DNA of 64,000 nucleotides from Sphingomonas sp. HF-S4 (GTDB taxonomy: Bacteria; Pseudomonadota; Alphaproteobacteria; Sphingomonadales; Sphingomonadaceae): contig NZ_JAWJEJ010000001.1 of NCBI RefSeq assembly GCF_032911445.1, positions 806,001 through 870,000 of the forward strand. The letters are read 5' to 3'. The notes beneath the pieces are model-generated. The model saw only the letters and a list, made by a program, of their open reading frames with translations, was not told where the DNA came from and searched no databases. A program made the translations under genes and the position numbers. This document shows positions 42,282 to 52,485 of the stretch, one piece after another. Positions within the stretch are counted from its first letter, which is position 1. Each line of letters starts with the position of its first letter.

Positions 42282-45200
42282 ATGTACAATCGACTGATGG
42301 GCTGCGCGTCGGCGCTGGCGATTACGCTTGCCGTCGCGCCGGCGATCGCCGCCGCCGCACCCGCGAGCGCCGCGCAGAATTCGTATCGCTTCGCGGTGCG
42401 TGCGCAGGACCTCGCCGGCGCGCTTGCCGAATTCTCGCGCACCACGGGCTTGCAGCTCTCCGCCTCGCCCGAGGCGCTGCGCGGCCAGCGCAGCCCGGGG
42501 GTGAGCGGGCAACTGACGCCGGCCCAGGCGCTGAGCGCGCTGGTGCGCGGCGCCGGAGTCAGCGCGCGCATCATGGGTTCGACCGTGGTGGTGCGTCCTG
42601 CCGCGGCGACGCTGCGGCCGGTTGCTACTCGGACTGTGGCTGCTGCGCCCGCACCGGCGCCGCAGGAAGAGCCCGAAGTCACCGAGCCCGAGATTGTCGT
42701 CAGCGGCTATCGCCGCTCGATCGAGGAGAGCGTCGCGCAGAAGCGCGAGGCGAATGCGTTCGTCGACGTGATCACGGCCGAGGATATCGGCAAGTTCCCC
42801 GACAAGAACGTCGCCGACGCGCTCCAGCGCGTGCCCGGGGTGATCATCACGCGCGACGGCGGCGAAGGCTCGCGCGTCAGCATCCGCGGCCTCCAGCCCG
42901 GGCTCACCCAGACGCTGCTCAACGGCAATTTCCTCGCCGGCGCCGACAGCGGCGATCCCCAGCGCTCGTTCAACTATGTGATGCTGCCCGCGAACTTCAT
43001 CGCCAGCACCGAGGTATACAAGTCGTCTGAGGCGCGGCACGAGGAAGGCGGCGTCGGCGGCACGATCATCCTCAACACTCGCCGGCCGTTCGACGTGCAG
43101 TCGGGATCGGGCTTCATCTCGGCCGAGGCGACCTATTCGGACACCACCGAGAAGGCCGAGCCCCAGTTCGGCGCGCAATATTCGTGGAAGAACGCCGACG
43201 AGACGCTCGGCTTCCTCGTGGGCGGGGTCTACCAGAAGCGGACCAACCGCGAGATGCGCTCGACCGCGGGCACCTGGCGTTGGTGGAGTGACCGCAATGC
43301 CGCGGGCCAGGTCGTCACTCGCGCGACCGACGTCAACGGCAATACGTATGCCAACGATGCGGCGGTGTCCTATTGGACCGGGGGCGGGCAGAGCACGCTC
43401 GATGGCACTCATTATTCGGGCTATTGGGCGCCGCAATCGGTGCGTGCCGAGATCTTCGACCAGGAGCGCCAGCGCTACGGCATCCAGGCGACTGCGCAGA
43501 TGCGGCCGTTCGACAATTTGACCGTCACGGCCAATTTCTTCCGCTTCGAATATCGCAGCGACTTCATCCACAACCAGCTGACCATCCCCGAATGGGGTTA
43601 TGGCAAGTTCTTCAGCGACGCGATCTTCGACGAGAGCGGCACGGTGATGCGCTCGGCGACCTTCACCGTGCCGACGGCCGGTACCGGCTGCCTGGCGCTG
43701 ACTCCGCCCTGCACGATGGAGACGCCGCGGATCACCGGCCAGTACAGCCGCGAGAAGCAGCGTTCCACCACCTTCGAGACCGAGGCGCGCTATGCGCAGG
43801 GCCGGTTCGAGGCAGTGCTCAAGATCGGCAAGACCAAAGCCGTCGGCGGCCCGTCGATGCGGTTCAACGTTGCCGCCAAGCCGCGCCTGACCGTCACCGG
43901 CCAGGAGCGCAACGGCAATTTCCTGAGCGAATGGGACTTCACCGGCGACGGGCTGCGCGTCGAATTCTCGCCCGAGCTGCAGGACAATATCAAGAATGGC
44001 ATCGCCCAGATCGACGTCGGCGGCACCAATTCGAGCTTCATCAACAGCGAGATCGGCCAGCGCTACGCCCAGCTCGACCTGAAGCGGGACTTCGACGGCA
44101 GCTTCCTCAAGTCGGTCCAGTTCGGCGGCAAGTGGCGCGAACTCAACGTCCATCGCGAGACCGGCCGCAACGAATGGTATGCCGATGCCGCGATCAAGCG
44201 CCGCTATCAGGACACGCCGGCCGGCGCCGTCGCGCGACCCGAATTCTTCTACGACCAACCGATGCACAACATCACCGGCGGGTTCGACGCCAACCTGTTC
44301 CCCGGCATCGATTTCGAGCGCTATCTCGATTATATCGAGAGCACCTACGGCCCCTCGGTGCGCGTTCCCGAGCCGAACAATGTCTACGACATCACCGAGC
44401 GCGTGGTGGCGGGCTACGCCCAGCTCAACTTCGAGAGCGGCGCGTTTCGCGGCAATCTCGGGCTGCGCCTCGTCAACACCAGACAGTCGGGCGTGACGTC
44501 GGACCGGCTGCAATATCTCAACGACTATTGCGTCGACGGCCCAGGCGGACCGCTCGATCCCAACCGACCGCTTGGCCCCGACGGCAATTGCCAGATCCGC
44601 CCGCTCAGCGAGCGCGAGACGATCGTCAACGTCCGGATCAACGAACCGAAGAACTATACCAACTGGCTGCCTAGCCTGAACGCGTCGTACGAGCTCACGC
44701 CCAACCTGCTGGTGCGCGGCGCGGTGGCGAAGGTGATGGCGCGGCCGTCGATCGCCGATCTGGGCGGCGCGCGCTCGCTGACCTATCGTTCGGCGGCGTA
44801 CGCCTTCGATCGCGACCAGTTCGGCGAGTTCGAAGGCTGGTCGGGCAGCGGCGGCAACAGCCAGCTCAATCCGTTCTCGGCGTGGCAGTACGATGTCGGC
44901 CTAGAATGGTATATCCAGCGCGGATCGGTGATCGGCGCGACGCTGTTCCGCAAGGACGTGTCGGACTTCATCGTGCCGCTGATCCTCGACGTGAACCGCG
45001 TCGTGGCCGGCGAGACGGTGTTGATCCAGCCCTATTCGACGGTGGCAAACGGTTCGGACGCGCGATCGCAGGGTGTCGAGCTCTATGCCCAGCATACGCT
45101 GCCCTTCGGTCTCGGCGCGCAGGTGAACTTCACCTATAACGACACGTCGACCGCGACGATCACGCTTGATGGGCAGAAGGTCGGCACGTCGGCGCTGGTC

Positions 45201-45515
45201 GGCAGCGCCAAGACCCAGGTCAACGCCTCGCTCTTCTACGAGAACGACCGCATGCTGCTGCGCGCATCGTACAATCGGCGCGGCGAGATGGTCGGTGGTC
45301 TGGAATCGGGGATGAACGTCTATACCCGGCCCTATAGCCAGATTGACCTCAACGCCTCGTACGAGCTGAAGGAGGGGCTGATGCTCACCGCCTCGGTGAT
45401 CAACCTCACCAAGTCCGAGGAGCGCCGGCACGTCGGCAACGACACCAAAGATCGCTTCTCCTACGGCAGCTATACCGGCCGCCGCGCCTATGTCGGCGTT
45501 TCCTATAATTTCTGA
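42282..45515 (+). CDS. TonB-dependent transducer with STN signalling domain
   Basis: A 1077-residue FecA-like receptor. Signal peptide (about 1-31). The STN domain (about 33-105) has 'YRFAVRAQDLAGALAEFSRTTGLQLSASPEALRGQRSPGVSGQLTPAQALSALVRGAGV', which contacts the FecR protein. A Pro/Ala linker and TonB-box-like EIVVSGYRRSIEESVAQK follow. The plug has 'NVADALQRVPGVIITRDGGEGSRVSIRGLQPGLTQTLLNGN', and a long barrel ends VGVSYNF. It resembles the large sphingomonad/Caulobacter receptors often tied to sugars or other polymers. Ligand unknown; the secreted hydrolase downstream suggests phosphate-containing or nucleic-acid material (inference). Confidence 0.93.
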   Translation: MYNRLMGCASALAITLAVAPAIAAAAPASAAQNSYRFAVRAQDLAGALAEFSRTTGLQLSASPEALRGQRSPGVSGQLTPAQALSALVRGAGVSARIMGSTVVVRPAAATLRPVATRTVAAAPAPAPQEEPEVTEPEIVVSGYRRSIEESVAQKREANAFVDVITAEDIGKFPDKNVADALQRVPGVIITRDGGEGSRVSIRGLQPGLTQTLLNGNFLAGADSGDPQRSFNYVMLPANFIASTEVYKSSEARHEEGGVGGTIILNTRRPFDVQSGSGFISAEATYSDTTEKAEPQFGAQYSWKNADETLGFLVGGVYQKRTNREMRSTAGTWRWWSDRNAAGQVVTRATDVNGNTYANDAAVSYWTGGGQSTLDGTHYSGYWAPQSVRAEIFDQERQRYGIQATAQMRPFDNLTVTANFFRFEYRSDFIHNQLTIPEWGYGKFFSDAIFDESGTVMRSATFTVPTAGTGCLALTPPCTMETPRITGQYSREKQRSTTFETEARYAQGRFEAVLKIGKTKAVGGPSMRFNVAAKPRLTVTGQERNGNFLSEWDFTGDGLRVEFSPELQDNIKNGIAQIDVGGTNSSFINSEIGQRYAQLDLKRDFDGSFLKSVQFGGKWRELNVHRETGRNEWYADAAIKRRYQDTPAGAVARPEFFYDQPMHNITGGFDANLFPGIDFERYLDYIESTYGPSVRVPEPNNVYDITERVVAGYAQLNFESGAFRGNLGLRLVNTRQSGVTSDRLQYLNDYCVDGPGGPLDPNRPLGPDGNCQIRPLSERETIVNVRINEPKNYTNWLPSLNASYELTPNLLVRGAVAKVMARPSIADLGGARSLTYRSAAYAFDRDQFGEFEGWSGSGGNSQLNPFSAWQYDVGLEWYIQRGSVIGATLFRKDVSDFIVPLILDVNRVVAGETVLIQPYSTVANGSDARSQGVELYAQHTLPFGLGAQVNFTYNDTSTATITLDGQKVGTSALVGSAKTQVNASLFYENDRMLLRASYNRRGEMVGGLESGMNVYTRPYSQIDLNASYELKEGLMLTASVINLTKSEERRHVGNDTKDRFSYGSYTGRRAYVGVSYNF

Positions 45516-45522
45516 CCCCCAC

Positions 45523-45553
45523 CCGGCCGGCAGCGCGCGCGCTTGCCGGCCGG
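45523..45553 (+). terminator. GC hairpin between receptor and hydrolase genes
   Basis: Perfect 10-bp arms CCGGCCGGCA (45523-45532) and TGCCGGCCGG (45544-45553) enclose an 11-nt GC-alternating loop, followed by ACTCTTT. It lies 8 bp after the receptor stop and 20 bp before the next start. The weak T-run suggests partial termination or 3'-end stabilisation. Confidence 0.6.
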
Positions 45554-45573
45554 ACTCTTTACGGAGCGCCTCG

Positions 45574-46566
45574 ATGCGTAAATTCGCCTTGCTCGGCCTG
45601 TCGCTGGCGGCCGCCCTGGCGCCCACCTCCGCTTATGCCTGGGGCGGGCGCGGCCATGCCGTGATCGATCAGGCGGCGCTCGCCGCCCTCCCGGCGGACG
45701 GGCCGGTGTTCCTTCAGAATTACGCCGAGTTCATCGCCGAGGAGGCCGGCGCCCCCGATACCTGGCGCGGTTTGGGTGAGCCCTTCTCCAAGATCGACGA
45801 GGATCCCAACCACACCTGGTTCGTCGAGCGGCTCGGCTTTCTGGGGCCGATGCCGCCGCGCTCGCGCTACGCCTTCGTGCTGGCGCTGTATCGCGAGCAT
45901 CTGCGCGTCGCGAGGACCGATGCCAAGGCCGCCGAGCGGCTCAATGTCCGCTGGACGGGCACGATGCCCTATGCGGTGATGGAGGGCTATGGCCGGATCG
46001 TCGCAGGGATGCGCAGCCTGCGCTCGAAACAGTCGCGGGGCGAGCCAACCACCAATATCGAGCAGACGATCGCCTTCTACGTCGCGTGGATGTCGCACTA
46101 TATCGCCGATGGTGCCAATCCACACCATGCCAGCGTGCATTGCGAGGGCTGGGTCGGCCTCAATCCCAACGGGTATGCAACCAGCGGCGCGATCCACGGC
46201 CAGTTCGAGATCGGCTATGCCGATGCGATCAACCTCCAGCCGACCGACTTTCTCGGCCGGATCGGCGCGCCGCAGCACCAGCAGGGCGACCTGTTCGGCG
46301 CGGTGCTGCAATTCCTGAGCGACAGCAACCGCGAGGTCGAGACGATCTTCGCGCTCGAGAAGCGCGGCGTCTTTGCCGACTCCGCCAGCCGCGAGGGGCG
46401 CGATTTCGTGTACAGCCGCGCCGCTGCCGGTGCCGCGATGCTGCGCGACCTGCTCACGCGCGCCTGGAAGGAGAGCGCCAGGCCGGGCGCAGGCGACCCC
46501 GTCGCCCCGCAGAGCCCGGCCCACCCGCGCTACGACCCCGAGACGGGGTCTGCGCCGGCGCCCTGA
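45574..46566 (+). CDS. Secreted zinc-dependent phospholipase C / S1-P1 nuclease-fold protein
   Basis: A 330-residue product with signal peptide (1-22, ending SAYA). The mature chain would begin Trp23-Gly (WGGRGHAVID). In this family the N-terminal Trp and early His bind zinc. Further ligand-like residues include the Asp/His in 'DEDPNHTWF' and 'MSHYIADGANPHHASVHCEGW'. Start ATG at 45574 follows ACGGAG. It is downstream of the STN-type receptor and may supply its substrate by cutting phospholipids or nucleic acid. Fold membership is supported by the Trp/His pattern; the substrate is not. Confidence 0.75.
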   Translation: MRKFALLGLSLAAALAPTSAYAWGGRGHAVIDQAALAALPADGPVFLQNYAEFIAEEAGAPDTWRGLGEPFSKIDEDPNHTWFVERLGFLGPMPPRSRYAFVLALYREHLRVARTDAKAAERLNVRWTGTMPYAVMEGYGRIVAGMRSLRSKQSRGEPTTNIEQTIAFYVAWMSHYIADGANPHHASVHCEGWVGLNPNGYATSGAIHGQFEIGYADAINLQPTDFLGRIGAPQHQQGDLFGAVLQFLSDSNREVETIFALEKRGVFADSASREGRDFVYSRAAAGAAMLRDLLTRAWKESARPGAGDPVAPQSPAHPRYDPETGSAPAP

Positions 46567-46575
46567 CGGGGCCGG

Positions 46576-48030
46576 CTAGGGCGTCGGGCTCGTCTCGTTC
46601 AGCCCGCCGCCGAGCGTGCGGTAGAGTTCGATCAGGTTGCTGGCTCGGGTGAGACGGATGCCCACGAGCTGCTGCTGCGCGGCATAGGCGGCGCGCTGGG
46701 CGTCTAGCGTGGTCAGGAACGAATCCACGCCCGCGCGGAAGCGGGCGTCGGACAGCCGCGCCGCGACCTGCGCCGCCTCGGACCGCGCCGACTGGGCGCT
46801 GACCTGCTCGCCGATCCGGCCGCGCTGGGCGAGCGCGTCGGCGACTTCGCGGAATGCGGTTTGAACCGCTTTCTCGTACGTGGCGACGGCGACCTGCTGC
46901 GACGCCTTGGCATAGGCCAGATTGCCCGAGCGGCGGCCGCCGTCGAAGATCGGCAGCGAGACAGCGGGCGAGGCGGTGTAGGTGTAGCTGCCGCTGCCGA
47001 ACAGGTTCGACAGCCCCAGGCTGAACGTGCCGAGCAGCCCGGTCAGCGAGATGCTGGGGAAGAAGGCGGCGCGGGCGGCGCCGATATTGGCGCTCTCGGC
47101 GATCAGCAGATGCTCGGCGCGCAGCACGTCGGGGCGGCGCAGCAGCACTTCGGACGAGAGATTGGCCGGCAGCGCGTCGAGCGTTACCGGATCGGTGCCG
47201 AGGCTGGTCGGGAGCTGCCCGGCTGGCACGGTGGTCCCGGCGAGCAGGTTGAGCGCATTCTGGTCGCGCGCGACCTGGGTCTCGAGCGCGGCGATGTCGT
47301 TGCGCGCGCCCTGGTAATTCGTCTCGGCCTGGCGCACTTCGAGTTCGGAGCCGACGCCGACGCGGAATTGCTCGCGGGTGAGGGTGAGCGTCTGCTCGAA
47401 TGCTTTCAAGGTCTCGCGCGAGAGGCGGAGTTGTTCCTGGTCCGACGCCATCGTCAGCCAGGCAGTGGCGATCTCGGCGATCAGGCTGATCCGGGCCGAG
47501 CGCTGGGCCTCCTCGCTGGCGAAGACCTGCTCCTGCGCGGCGCGGCTGAGGTTGCGGATGCGCCCGAACAGGTCGAGTTCGTAGTTCGAGAAGCCGGCAT
47601 TGAGCTGGTAGATGTCGAGATCGCTCGAAGTGCCTCCCGCACCGGCACCGGGCACGGCTCCGGCACCGCCGGCAGCGCCGGCCATGTTGTTGGTATAGGT
47701 CGCGGAGCCGTTCGCCGTAACGCTCGGGAAGAGATCCGAGCGCTGAGTGCGCAATTGCGCGCGCGCCTGGAGCACGTTGCCCGCGGCGATGCGCAGGTCG
47801 CGATTGTTGGCGAGTCCCGTCTCGATCACCTGGCGCAGCCGGGCGTCGAGGAAGAAGTCGCGCCAGCCGATCGCGCTGACATCGGGCGCGTCGGTCGCGG
47901 CGCTCGGATAGATCCCGCCCTGCGGAAGCGCTGCGGGTACGGCGCCTTCGGGGCGAACATGGTCGGGCGCCAGATTGCACCCGGAGAGGATCGTCGCGCT
48001 CGCCAGGAGCACGAGAAGCGGCTTAGTCAT
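46576..48030 (-). CDS. NodT-family outer-membrane factor of RND efflux system
   Basis: A 484-residue TolC-like lipoprotein channel. Lipoprotein signal with Cys18 (ATILSGCNLAP), then the duplicated OEP helical repeats: 'DARLRQVIETGLANNRDLRIAAGNVLQARAQLRTQRSDLFPSVTANG' and 'LPANLSSEVLLRRPDVLRAEHLLIAESANIGAARAAFFPSISLTGLLG'. The latter is the strongest family motif. Start ATG at 48030 behind AGGAA. The last gene of the efflux operon; it overlaps the pump gene end. Confidence 0.95.
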   Translation of the reverse strand: MTKPLLVLLASATILSGCNLAPDHVRPEGAVPAALPQGGIYPSAATDAPDVSAIGWRDFFLDARLRQVIETGLANNRDLRIAAGNVLQARAQLRTQRSDLFPSVTANGSATYTNNMAGAAGGAGAVPGAGAGGTSSDLDIYQLNAGFSNYELDLFGRIRNLSRAAQEQVFASEEAQRSARISLIAEIATAWLTMASDQEQLRLSRETLKAFEQTLTLTREQFRVGVGSELEVRQAETNYQGARNDIAALETQVARDQNALNLLAGTTVPAGQLPTSLGTDPVTLDALPANLSSEVLLRRPDVLRAEHLLIAESANIGAARAAFFPSISLTGLLGTFSLGLSNLFGSGSYTYTASPAVSLPIFDGGRRSGNLAYAKASQQVAVATYEKAVQTAFREVADALAQRGRIGEQVSAQSARSEAAQVAARLSDARFRAGVDSFLTTLDAQRAAYAAQQQLVGIRLTRASNLIELYRTLGGGLNETSPTP

Positions 48031-48031
48031 A

Positions 48032-51000
48032 TCAGGATTCCTGGGGAGAATGGGCATCGTCGCGCGCGGTCTGGCCGTGGCCGAACAGGCGGCTGACGAC
48101 GACGAAGAACATCGGCACGAAGAAGATCGCGAGGACGGTCGCGGAGAACATGCCCCCGACCACGGCGCGGCCGATCGCGTTCTGGCCGCCGGCACCCGCA
48201 CCGGTGGAGATCGCCAGCGGCATCACGCCGAAGATGAAGGCGAGCGAGGTCATCAGGATCGGTCGGAGCCGGAGCTTGGCCGCCTCCACCGCCGCGTCGA
48301 AGGCATGCATGCCCTCGCGCACGCGCTCCTCGGCGAACTCGACGATCAGGATCGCGTTCTTGGCCGAGACGCCGATCGTGGTGATCAGGCCCACCTGCAG
48401 ATAGATGTCGTTGTTGAGCCCGGTAAACCGCGCGGCGAGCAGCGCGCCGAGTACGCCCAGCGGCACCACCAGCAGCACCGCGATCGGCACCGACCAGCTC
48501 TCATAGAGCGCGGCAAGGCAGAGGAATACGATCAGCAGCGACAATGCGTAGAGCGAAGGCGCCTGGCCCCCCGACAGCCGCTCCTCATAGGACAGTCCGG
48601 TCCATTCCAGCGAGGTCCCCGGCGGCAGCTTGGCGTGGATCTCGGCCATCGCCGCCATCGCGTCGCCGGTGCTCACGCCCGGCGCAGGCGCGCCCTGGAG
48701 CTGCATCGCCGACTGGCCGTTATAGCGCGTCAGCTGCACCGGCGCCTTGACCCAGCTGATCGTCGAGAAGGCCGAGAACGGCGCCATCGCACCATTGGCG
48801 CCGCGGACATAGAAGTTGGCGAGGTCGTCGGGCGAGCTGCGATAGCCCTCGTCGGCCTGGAGATAGACGCGCTTGACGCGGCCGCGATCGATGAAGTCGT
48901 TGACGTACGCGCTGCCCCAGGCGCTCGAGATCGCATTGTTGATCGTCGCGATGTCGAGACCCAATGCCGCGGCCTTGTCCTGGTCGATATCGATCTTGAG
49001 CTGCGGCGCGTCCTCCAGGCTCAGCGGTCGCACCTGCGCGACGCGCTTCTCCTGCATCGCTGCGCCCAGCATCATGTTGCGCGTCTGGAGCAGCTTCTCC
49101 GGCCCGGCATTGGCGCTGTCGACCAGCCACAAATCGAAGCCGGTGGCGTTGCCGAGTTCCTGCACCGCCGGGGGCACCAGCGCAAAGATCATCGCATCCT
49201 TGTATTGCGAGAACGGCCCCATCGCGCGCGCGGCGATCGCCTGCGCCTTGTGCTCGGCGCCCGAACGGTCGGCCCACGGCTTCAACTGGACGAAGGCGAG
49301 GCCGGCATTCTGGCCCTGGCCCGCGAACGAGAAGCCACTGATCGTGAACACCCCGGCAACGCTGTCCTTCTCGGTCTCGAGGAAGTGGTCGCGAACCACT
49401 GCCAGCGCCTTTTCGGTGCGGGGCAATGCTGCACCCGCCGGCCCCTGGGTCAGCGCGATCACCGTGCCCTGGTCCTCGTCGGGCAGGAAGCCCGCGGGGA
49501 GCCGGACGAACGCGATCGCCATCACCGCGACGATCAGCAGATAGACCAGGGCCGAGCGCTTCCAGCTGCGCGAGACGCGCTGGACGCCGTGCTGATACTT
49601 GTCGGTGCCGCGATCGAACTTGTCGTTGAACCAACGGAAGAAGCGCGCGAGCGGGCCGTTGCCTTCATGCTTGGTGGGATCGTGCGGCTTGAGGATCGTC
49701 GCGCACAGCGCGGGCGTCAGGATCAGCGCGACCAGCACCGATAGCACCATCGCCGAGACGATCGTGATCGAGAACTGGCGATAGATCACGCCGGTCGATC
49801 CGCCGAAGAACGCCATCGGCAGGAACACCGCCGAGAGCACCAGCCCGATGCCGATCAGCGCGCCGCTGATCTCGTCCATCGATTTGCGCGCCGCTTCTTT
49901 GGGGCTCAGCCCCTCGGTCTGGATCAGGCGTTCGACATTCTCGACCACGACGATCGCGTCATCGACGAGCAGGCCGATCGCCAGCACCATGCCGAACAGG
50001 GTCAGCGTGTTGATCGAATAGCCCGCGACCGCCATCACCGCGAAGGTGCCGAGCAATACGACCGGAACCGCGATCGTCGGGATCAACGTCGCGCGCCAGT
50101 TCTGCAGGAACAGGAACATGACGAGGAAGACGAGCACCACCGCCTCGATCAGCGTGTGGATCACCTGCTCGACCGACAGGCGGACGAACGGCGTCGAATC
50201 ATAGGGGTAAATTACCTTGACGTCGGCGGGCAGCGTCTTGGCGATCTCGCTCACCCGCGCCTTGACCGCGTCGACGGTGTCGAGCGCATTCTGCCCTGCG
50301 GCAAGGCGCACGCCGAAGCCCGAGGCAGGCTTGCCGTTATACTTGACGTCGAAGCCATAGGTCTCTGCGCCCAGTTCGAGGCGCGCGACATCGCGCAGCC
50401 GCACGATCGCGCCGCTGGCGGCGGTCTTCAGGCGGATGTTGCCGAACTGCTCGGGCGTCTGCAGCCGCGACTGGACGGAGACGGTGGCGTTGAGCTCCTG
50501 CTCCTTGGAGGCCGGCAGCGCGCCGATCTGGCCCGCCGAAACCTGCGCGTTCTGGGCCTGGACCGCCGCCGTCACGTCGGAAATGGCGAGCCCGTAATTC
50601 TGCAGCTTGATCGGATCGAGCCAGATGCGCATCGCATATTGCCCGCCGAACACCATCAGCTCGCCGACGCCGTTGACGCGGCTGACCGGGTCCTGGAGCC
50701 GCGACACGACCATGTCGGAAAGATCGACATTCGAGTGCGAGCCGTCCTCGGAATAGAGGCCGACGATCACCAGGAAGCTTGCCGCCGACTTGGCGACCTG
50801 GACGCCCTGGCGCTGGACTTCCTGCGGCAGCAGCGAGGTCGCCGCCGCCAGCTTGTTCTGCACCTGGACCTGGGCGATGTCCGGATCGGTGCCCTGCTCG
50901 AACGTGAGCGTGATACCTACCGTGCCCGCCGACGAGGACGAGGACGAGAAATAGCGCAGATTGTCGATGCCCTTGAGCTGCTGCTCGATGATCTGCGTCG

Positions 51001-51181
51001 TCGTGCGCTCGAGCGTTTCGGCATCGGCGCCGGGATAATTGGCGCTCACCGTCACGGTGGGCGGCGCGATTTCGGGGAACTGCGCGATCGGCAGGCTGCG
51101 GATCGCGAGCAGGCCCGCGAGCATCAGGATGATCGCGATGACCCATGCGAAGATGGGCCGATCGATGAAATAGCGTGCCAT
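48032..51181 (-). CDS. RND multidrug efflux inner-membrane pump (AcrB/MexB type)
   Basis: A 1049-residue HAE1-type proton-driven transporter, the usual length. The N-terminal '[52 protein letters not shown]' is typical. The proton-relay pair Asp-Asp is in '[23 protein letters not shown]'. Twelve membrane segments and two large periplasmic loops are evident, and the end carries '[21 protein letters not shown]'. It lies between the adaptor and outer-membrane genes and completes a tripartite pump for drugs, solvents or dyes. No defect is seen. Confidence 0.97.
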   Translation of the reverse strand: MARYFIDRPIFAWVIAIILMLAGLLAIRSLPIAQFPEIAPPTVTVSANYPGADAETLERTTTQIIEQQLKGIDNLRYFSSSSSSAGTVGITLTFEQGTDPDIAQVQVQNKLAAATSLLPQEVQRQGVQVAKSAASFLVIVGLYSEDGSHSNVDLSDMVVSRLQDPVSRVNGVGELMVFGGQYAMRIWLDPIKLQNYGLAISDVTAAVQAQNAQVSAGQIGALPASKEQELNATVSVQSRLQTPEQFGNIRLKTAASGAIVRLRDVARLELGAETYGFDVKYNGKPASGFGVRLAAGQNALDTVDAVKARVSEIAKTLPADVKVIYPYDSTPFVRLSVEQVIHTLIEAVVLVFLVMFLFLQNWRATLIPTIAVPVVLLGTFAVMAVAGYSINTLTLFGMVLAIGLLVDDAIVVVENVERLIQTEGLSPKEAARKSMDEISGALIGIGLVLSAVFLPMAFFGGSTGVIYRQFSITIVSAMVLSVLVALILTPALCATILKPHDPTKHEGNGPLARFFRWFNDKFDRGTDKYQHGVQRVSRSWKRSALVYLLIVAVMAIAFVRLPAGFLPDEDQGTVIALTQGPAGAALPRTEKALAVVRDHFLETEKDSVAGVFTISGFSFAGQGQNAGLAFVQLKPWADRSGAEHKAQAIAARAMGPFSQYKDAMIFALVPPAVQELGNATGFDLWLVDSANAGPEKLLQTRNMMLGAAMQEKRVAQVRPLSLEDAPQLKIDIDQDKAAALGLDIATINNAISSAWGSAYVNDFIDRGRVKRVYLQADEGYRSSPDDLANFYVRGANGAMAPFSAFSTISWVKAPVQLTRYNGQSAMQLQGAPAPGVSTGDAMAAMAEIHAKLPPGTSLEWTGLSYEERLSGGQAPSLYALSLLIVFLCLAALYESWSVPIAVLLVVPLGVLGALLAARFTGLNNDIYLQVGLITTIGVSAKNAILIVEFAEERVREGMHAFDAAVEAAKLRLRPILMTSLAFIFGVMPLAISTGAGAGGQNAIGRAVVGGMFSATVLAIFFVPMFFVVVSRLFGHGQTARDDAHSPQES

Positions 51182-51187
51182 GACGGG

Positions 51188-52378
51188 TTACTGCGCCTTC
51201 TGTGCCGCTGCGGGCTGCTGGGCAGGCGCTGCCGGCTTGTCGGCCTGGTACGGCTCGCCCTTCACCGGCGTGCCCGGCTGGAGGTTCTGCGCGCCTTCGA
51301 CGACGACCTTGTCGCCCGGCTTGAGCCCGGTGGTGACCAGCCAGTTGGTGCCGATCGTCCGCGGCGCGGCGATCACGCGCGGCTGGAGCTTGCCGTCGGC
51401 GCCGATCACCATCGCGACTGCCTCGCCCTTCTCGTTGCGCGACACCGCGCGCTGCGGCACCAGCATCCCGCGTGCCTGGGTGCCCTCGCTCATCTCCGCG
51501 CGCGCGAACATGCCGGGGAGGAGCAGGCCGTTGGGATTGGCGAAGACCGCGCGGATCACCTGGCTGCCCGTCGCGGGATCGACGGTCACGTCGGTGAACT
51601 TGAGCGTGCCCTCTTGGCCATAGGTCGATCCGTTCTCGAGCTTCAGTCGCACGCGTGCGGCGCCGCCGGCGCGGGTGACTTCGCCCTGCATCATCTGCTG
51701 GCGCAGGTTGAGCACTTCGGCGCTCGACTGCTGGATGTCGACATAGATCGGATCGAGCCGCTGGATCGTGGTCAGCGGATCGGCCTGCGAGGCCGAGACA
51801 AGGGCGCCGGTGGTGAAGGTCGATCGGCCGATCCGGCCCGAGATCGGCGCGCGGATCGTGGTGCGATCGAGGTCGATCTGCGCGGCGCGGAGCGCGGCTT
51901 CCTGCGCGGCGACGTCGGCGCGGGCCTGCTGCGCGCCGGCAGTGGCGTTCTCGGCATCCTGGCGCGAGATCGCGTTGATCCGCGCCAGCTCGTCATAGCG
52001 CCGGGCGAGCGAGCCGGTCGAGCCGATCGCGGCGCGCGCGCGGGCCAGCGCCGCGCGGGCGCTGGCGACCTGCGCCTGATAGGGCGCGGGGTCGATCCGG
52101 TAGAGCGGCTGGCCTTTCCGCACCATGTCGCCTTCCTCGAACAGCCGTGCCTGGATGATGCCGTTGACCTGGGGACGCACGTCCGAGGTTTCATAGGCGC
52201 TGGTCCGCCCGGGCAACTCAGTGCTCAGCGCCACCGGCTCCTCGCGGATCGTGACGTAGCGCACCGTCGCCGGGCCTGCCGCCGCGGCGGCGGCCGCAGC
52301 CTGTTGCTGGGCGTCCCCGCCACCGCCGCAGCCGGAGAGAATCAGGGCCGCGCCAAGCGCCGACGTCAGTTTTTTCAT
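51188..52378 (-). CDS. RND efflux periplasmic adaptor (AcrA/MexA type)
   Basis: A 396-residue membrane-fusion lipoprotein. Lipid-acceptor Cys17 (LILSGCGGGG); an Ala-rich linker; then 'GRTSAYETSDVRPQVNGIIQARLFEEGDMVRKGQPLYRIDPAPYQAQVASARAALARA' (lipoyl domain start), a coiled-coil hairpin, 'IRAPISGRIGRSTFTTGALVSA' (second lipoyl half), and the beta-barrel. The Gln/Ala-rich tail (APAQQPAAAQKAQ) is low complexity. Start ATG at 52378. First gene of the pump operon, divergent from a TetR repressor with an operator-like palindrome between. Confidence 0.95.
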   Translation of the reverse strand: MKKLTSALGAALILSGCGGGGDAQQQAAAAAAAAGPATVRYVTIREEPVALSTELPGRTSAYETSDVRPQVNGIIQARLFEEGDMVRKGQPLYRIDPAPYQAQVASARAALARARAAIGSTGSLARRYDELARINAISRQDAENATAGAQQARADVAAQEAALRAAQIDLDRTTIRAPISGRIGRSTFTTGALVSASQADPLTTIQRLDPIYVDIQQSSAEVLNLRQQMMQGEVTRAGGAARVRLKLENGSTYGQEGTLKFTDVTVDPATGSQVIRAVFANPNGLLLPGMFARAEMSEGTQARGMLVPQRAVSRNEKGEAVAMVIGADGKLQPRVIAAPRTIGTNWLVTTGLKPGDKVVVEGAQNLQPGTPVKGEPYQADKPAAPAQQPAAAQKAQ

Positions 52379-52402
52379 GCACTTCACCAGGGGTATATTG
52401 AC

Positions 52403-52424
52403 TGTGAGTGAGCATTCACACACA
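52403..52424. promoter_or_regulatory. Candidate TetR operator for RND operon
   Basis: The inverted repeat has arms TGTGAGTGA and TCACACACA separated by GCAT, with eight of nine positions paired. It lies 25 bp before the adaptor start and 62 bp before the divergent TetR start, where a repressor would block both promoters. Confidence 0.65.
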
Positions 52425-52485
52425 TATGGAGGGCGGGCCTATATGCTTCGCGATCGGACTTGGCAACCGCAAAGGAACGTTAATA

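Noticed and set aside
42186..44513. Long minus-strand frame (775 codons) opposite the STN-type receptor
   Set aside because: Shadow of a real gene with STN, plug and barrel features on the plus strand.
50156..52411. Long plus-strand frame (751 codons) opposite the RND pump and adaptor
   Set aside because: Translation is Arg/Asp/Leu-rich without motifs; the RND genes on the minus strand are unmistakable.
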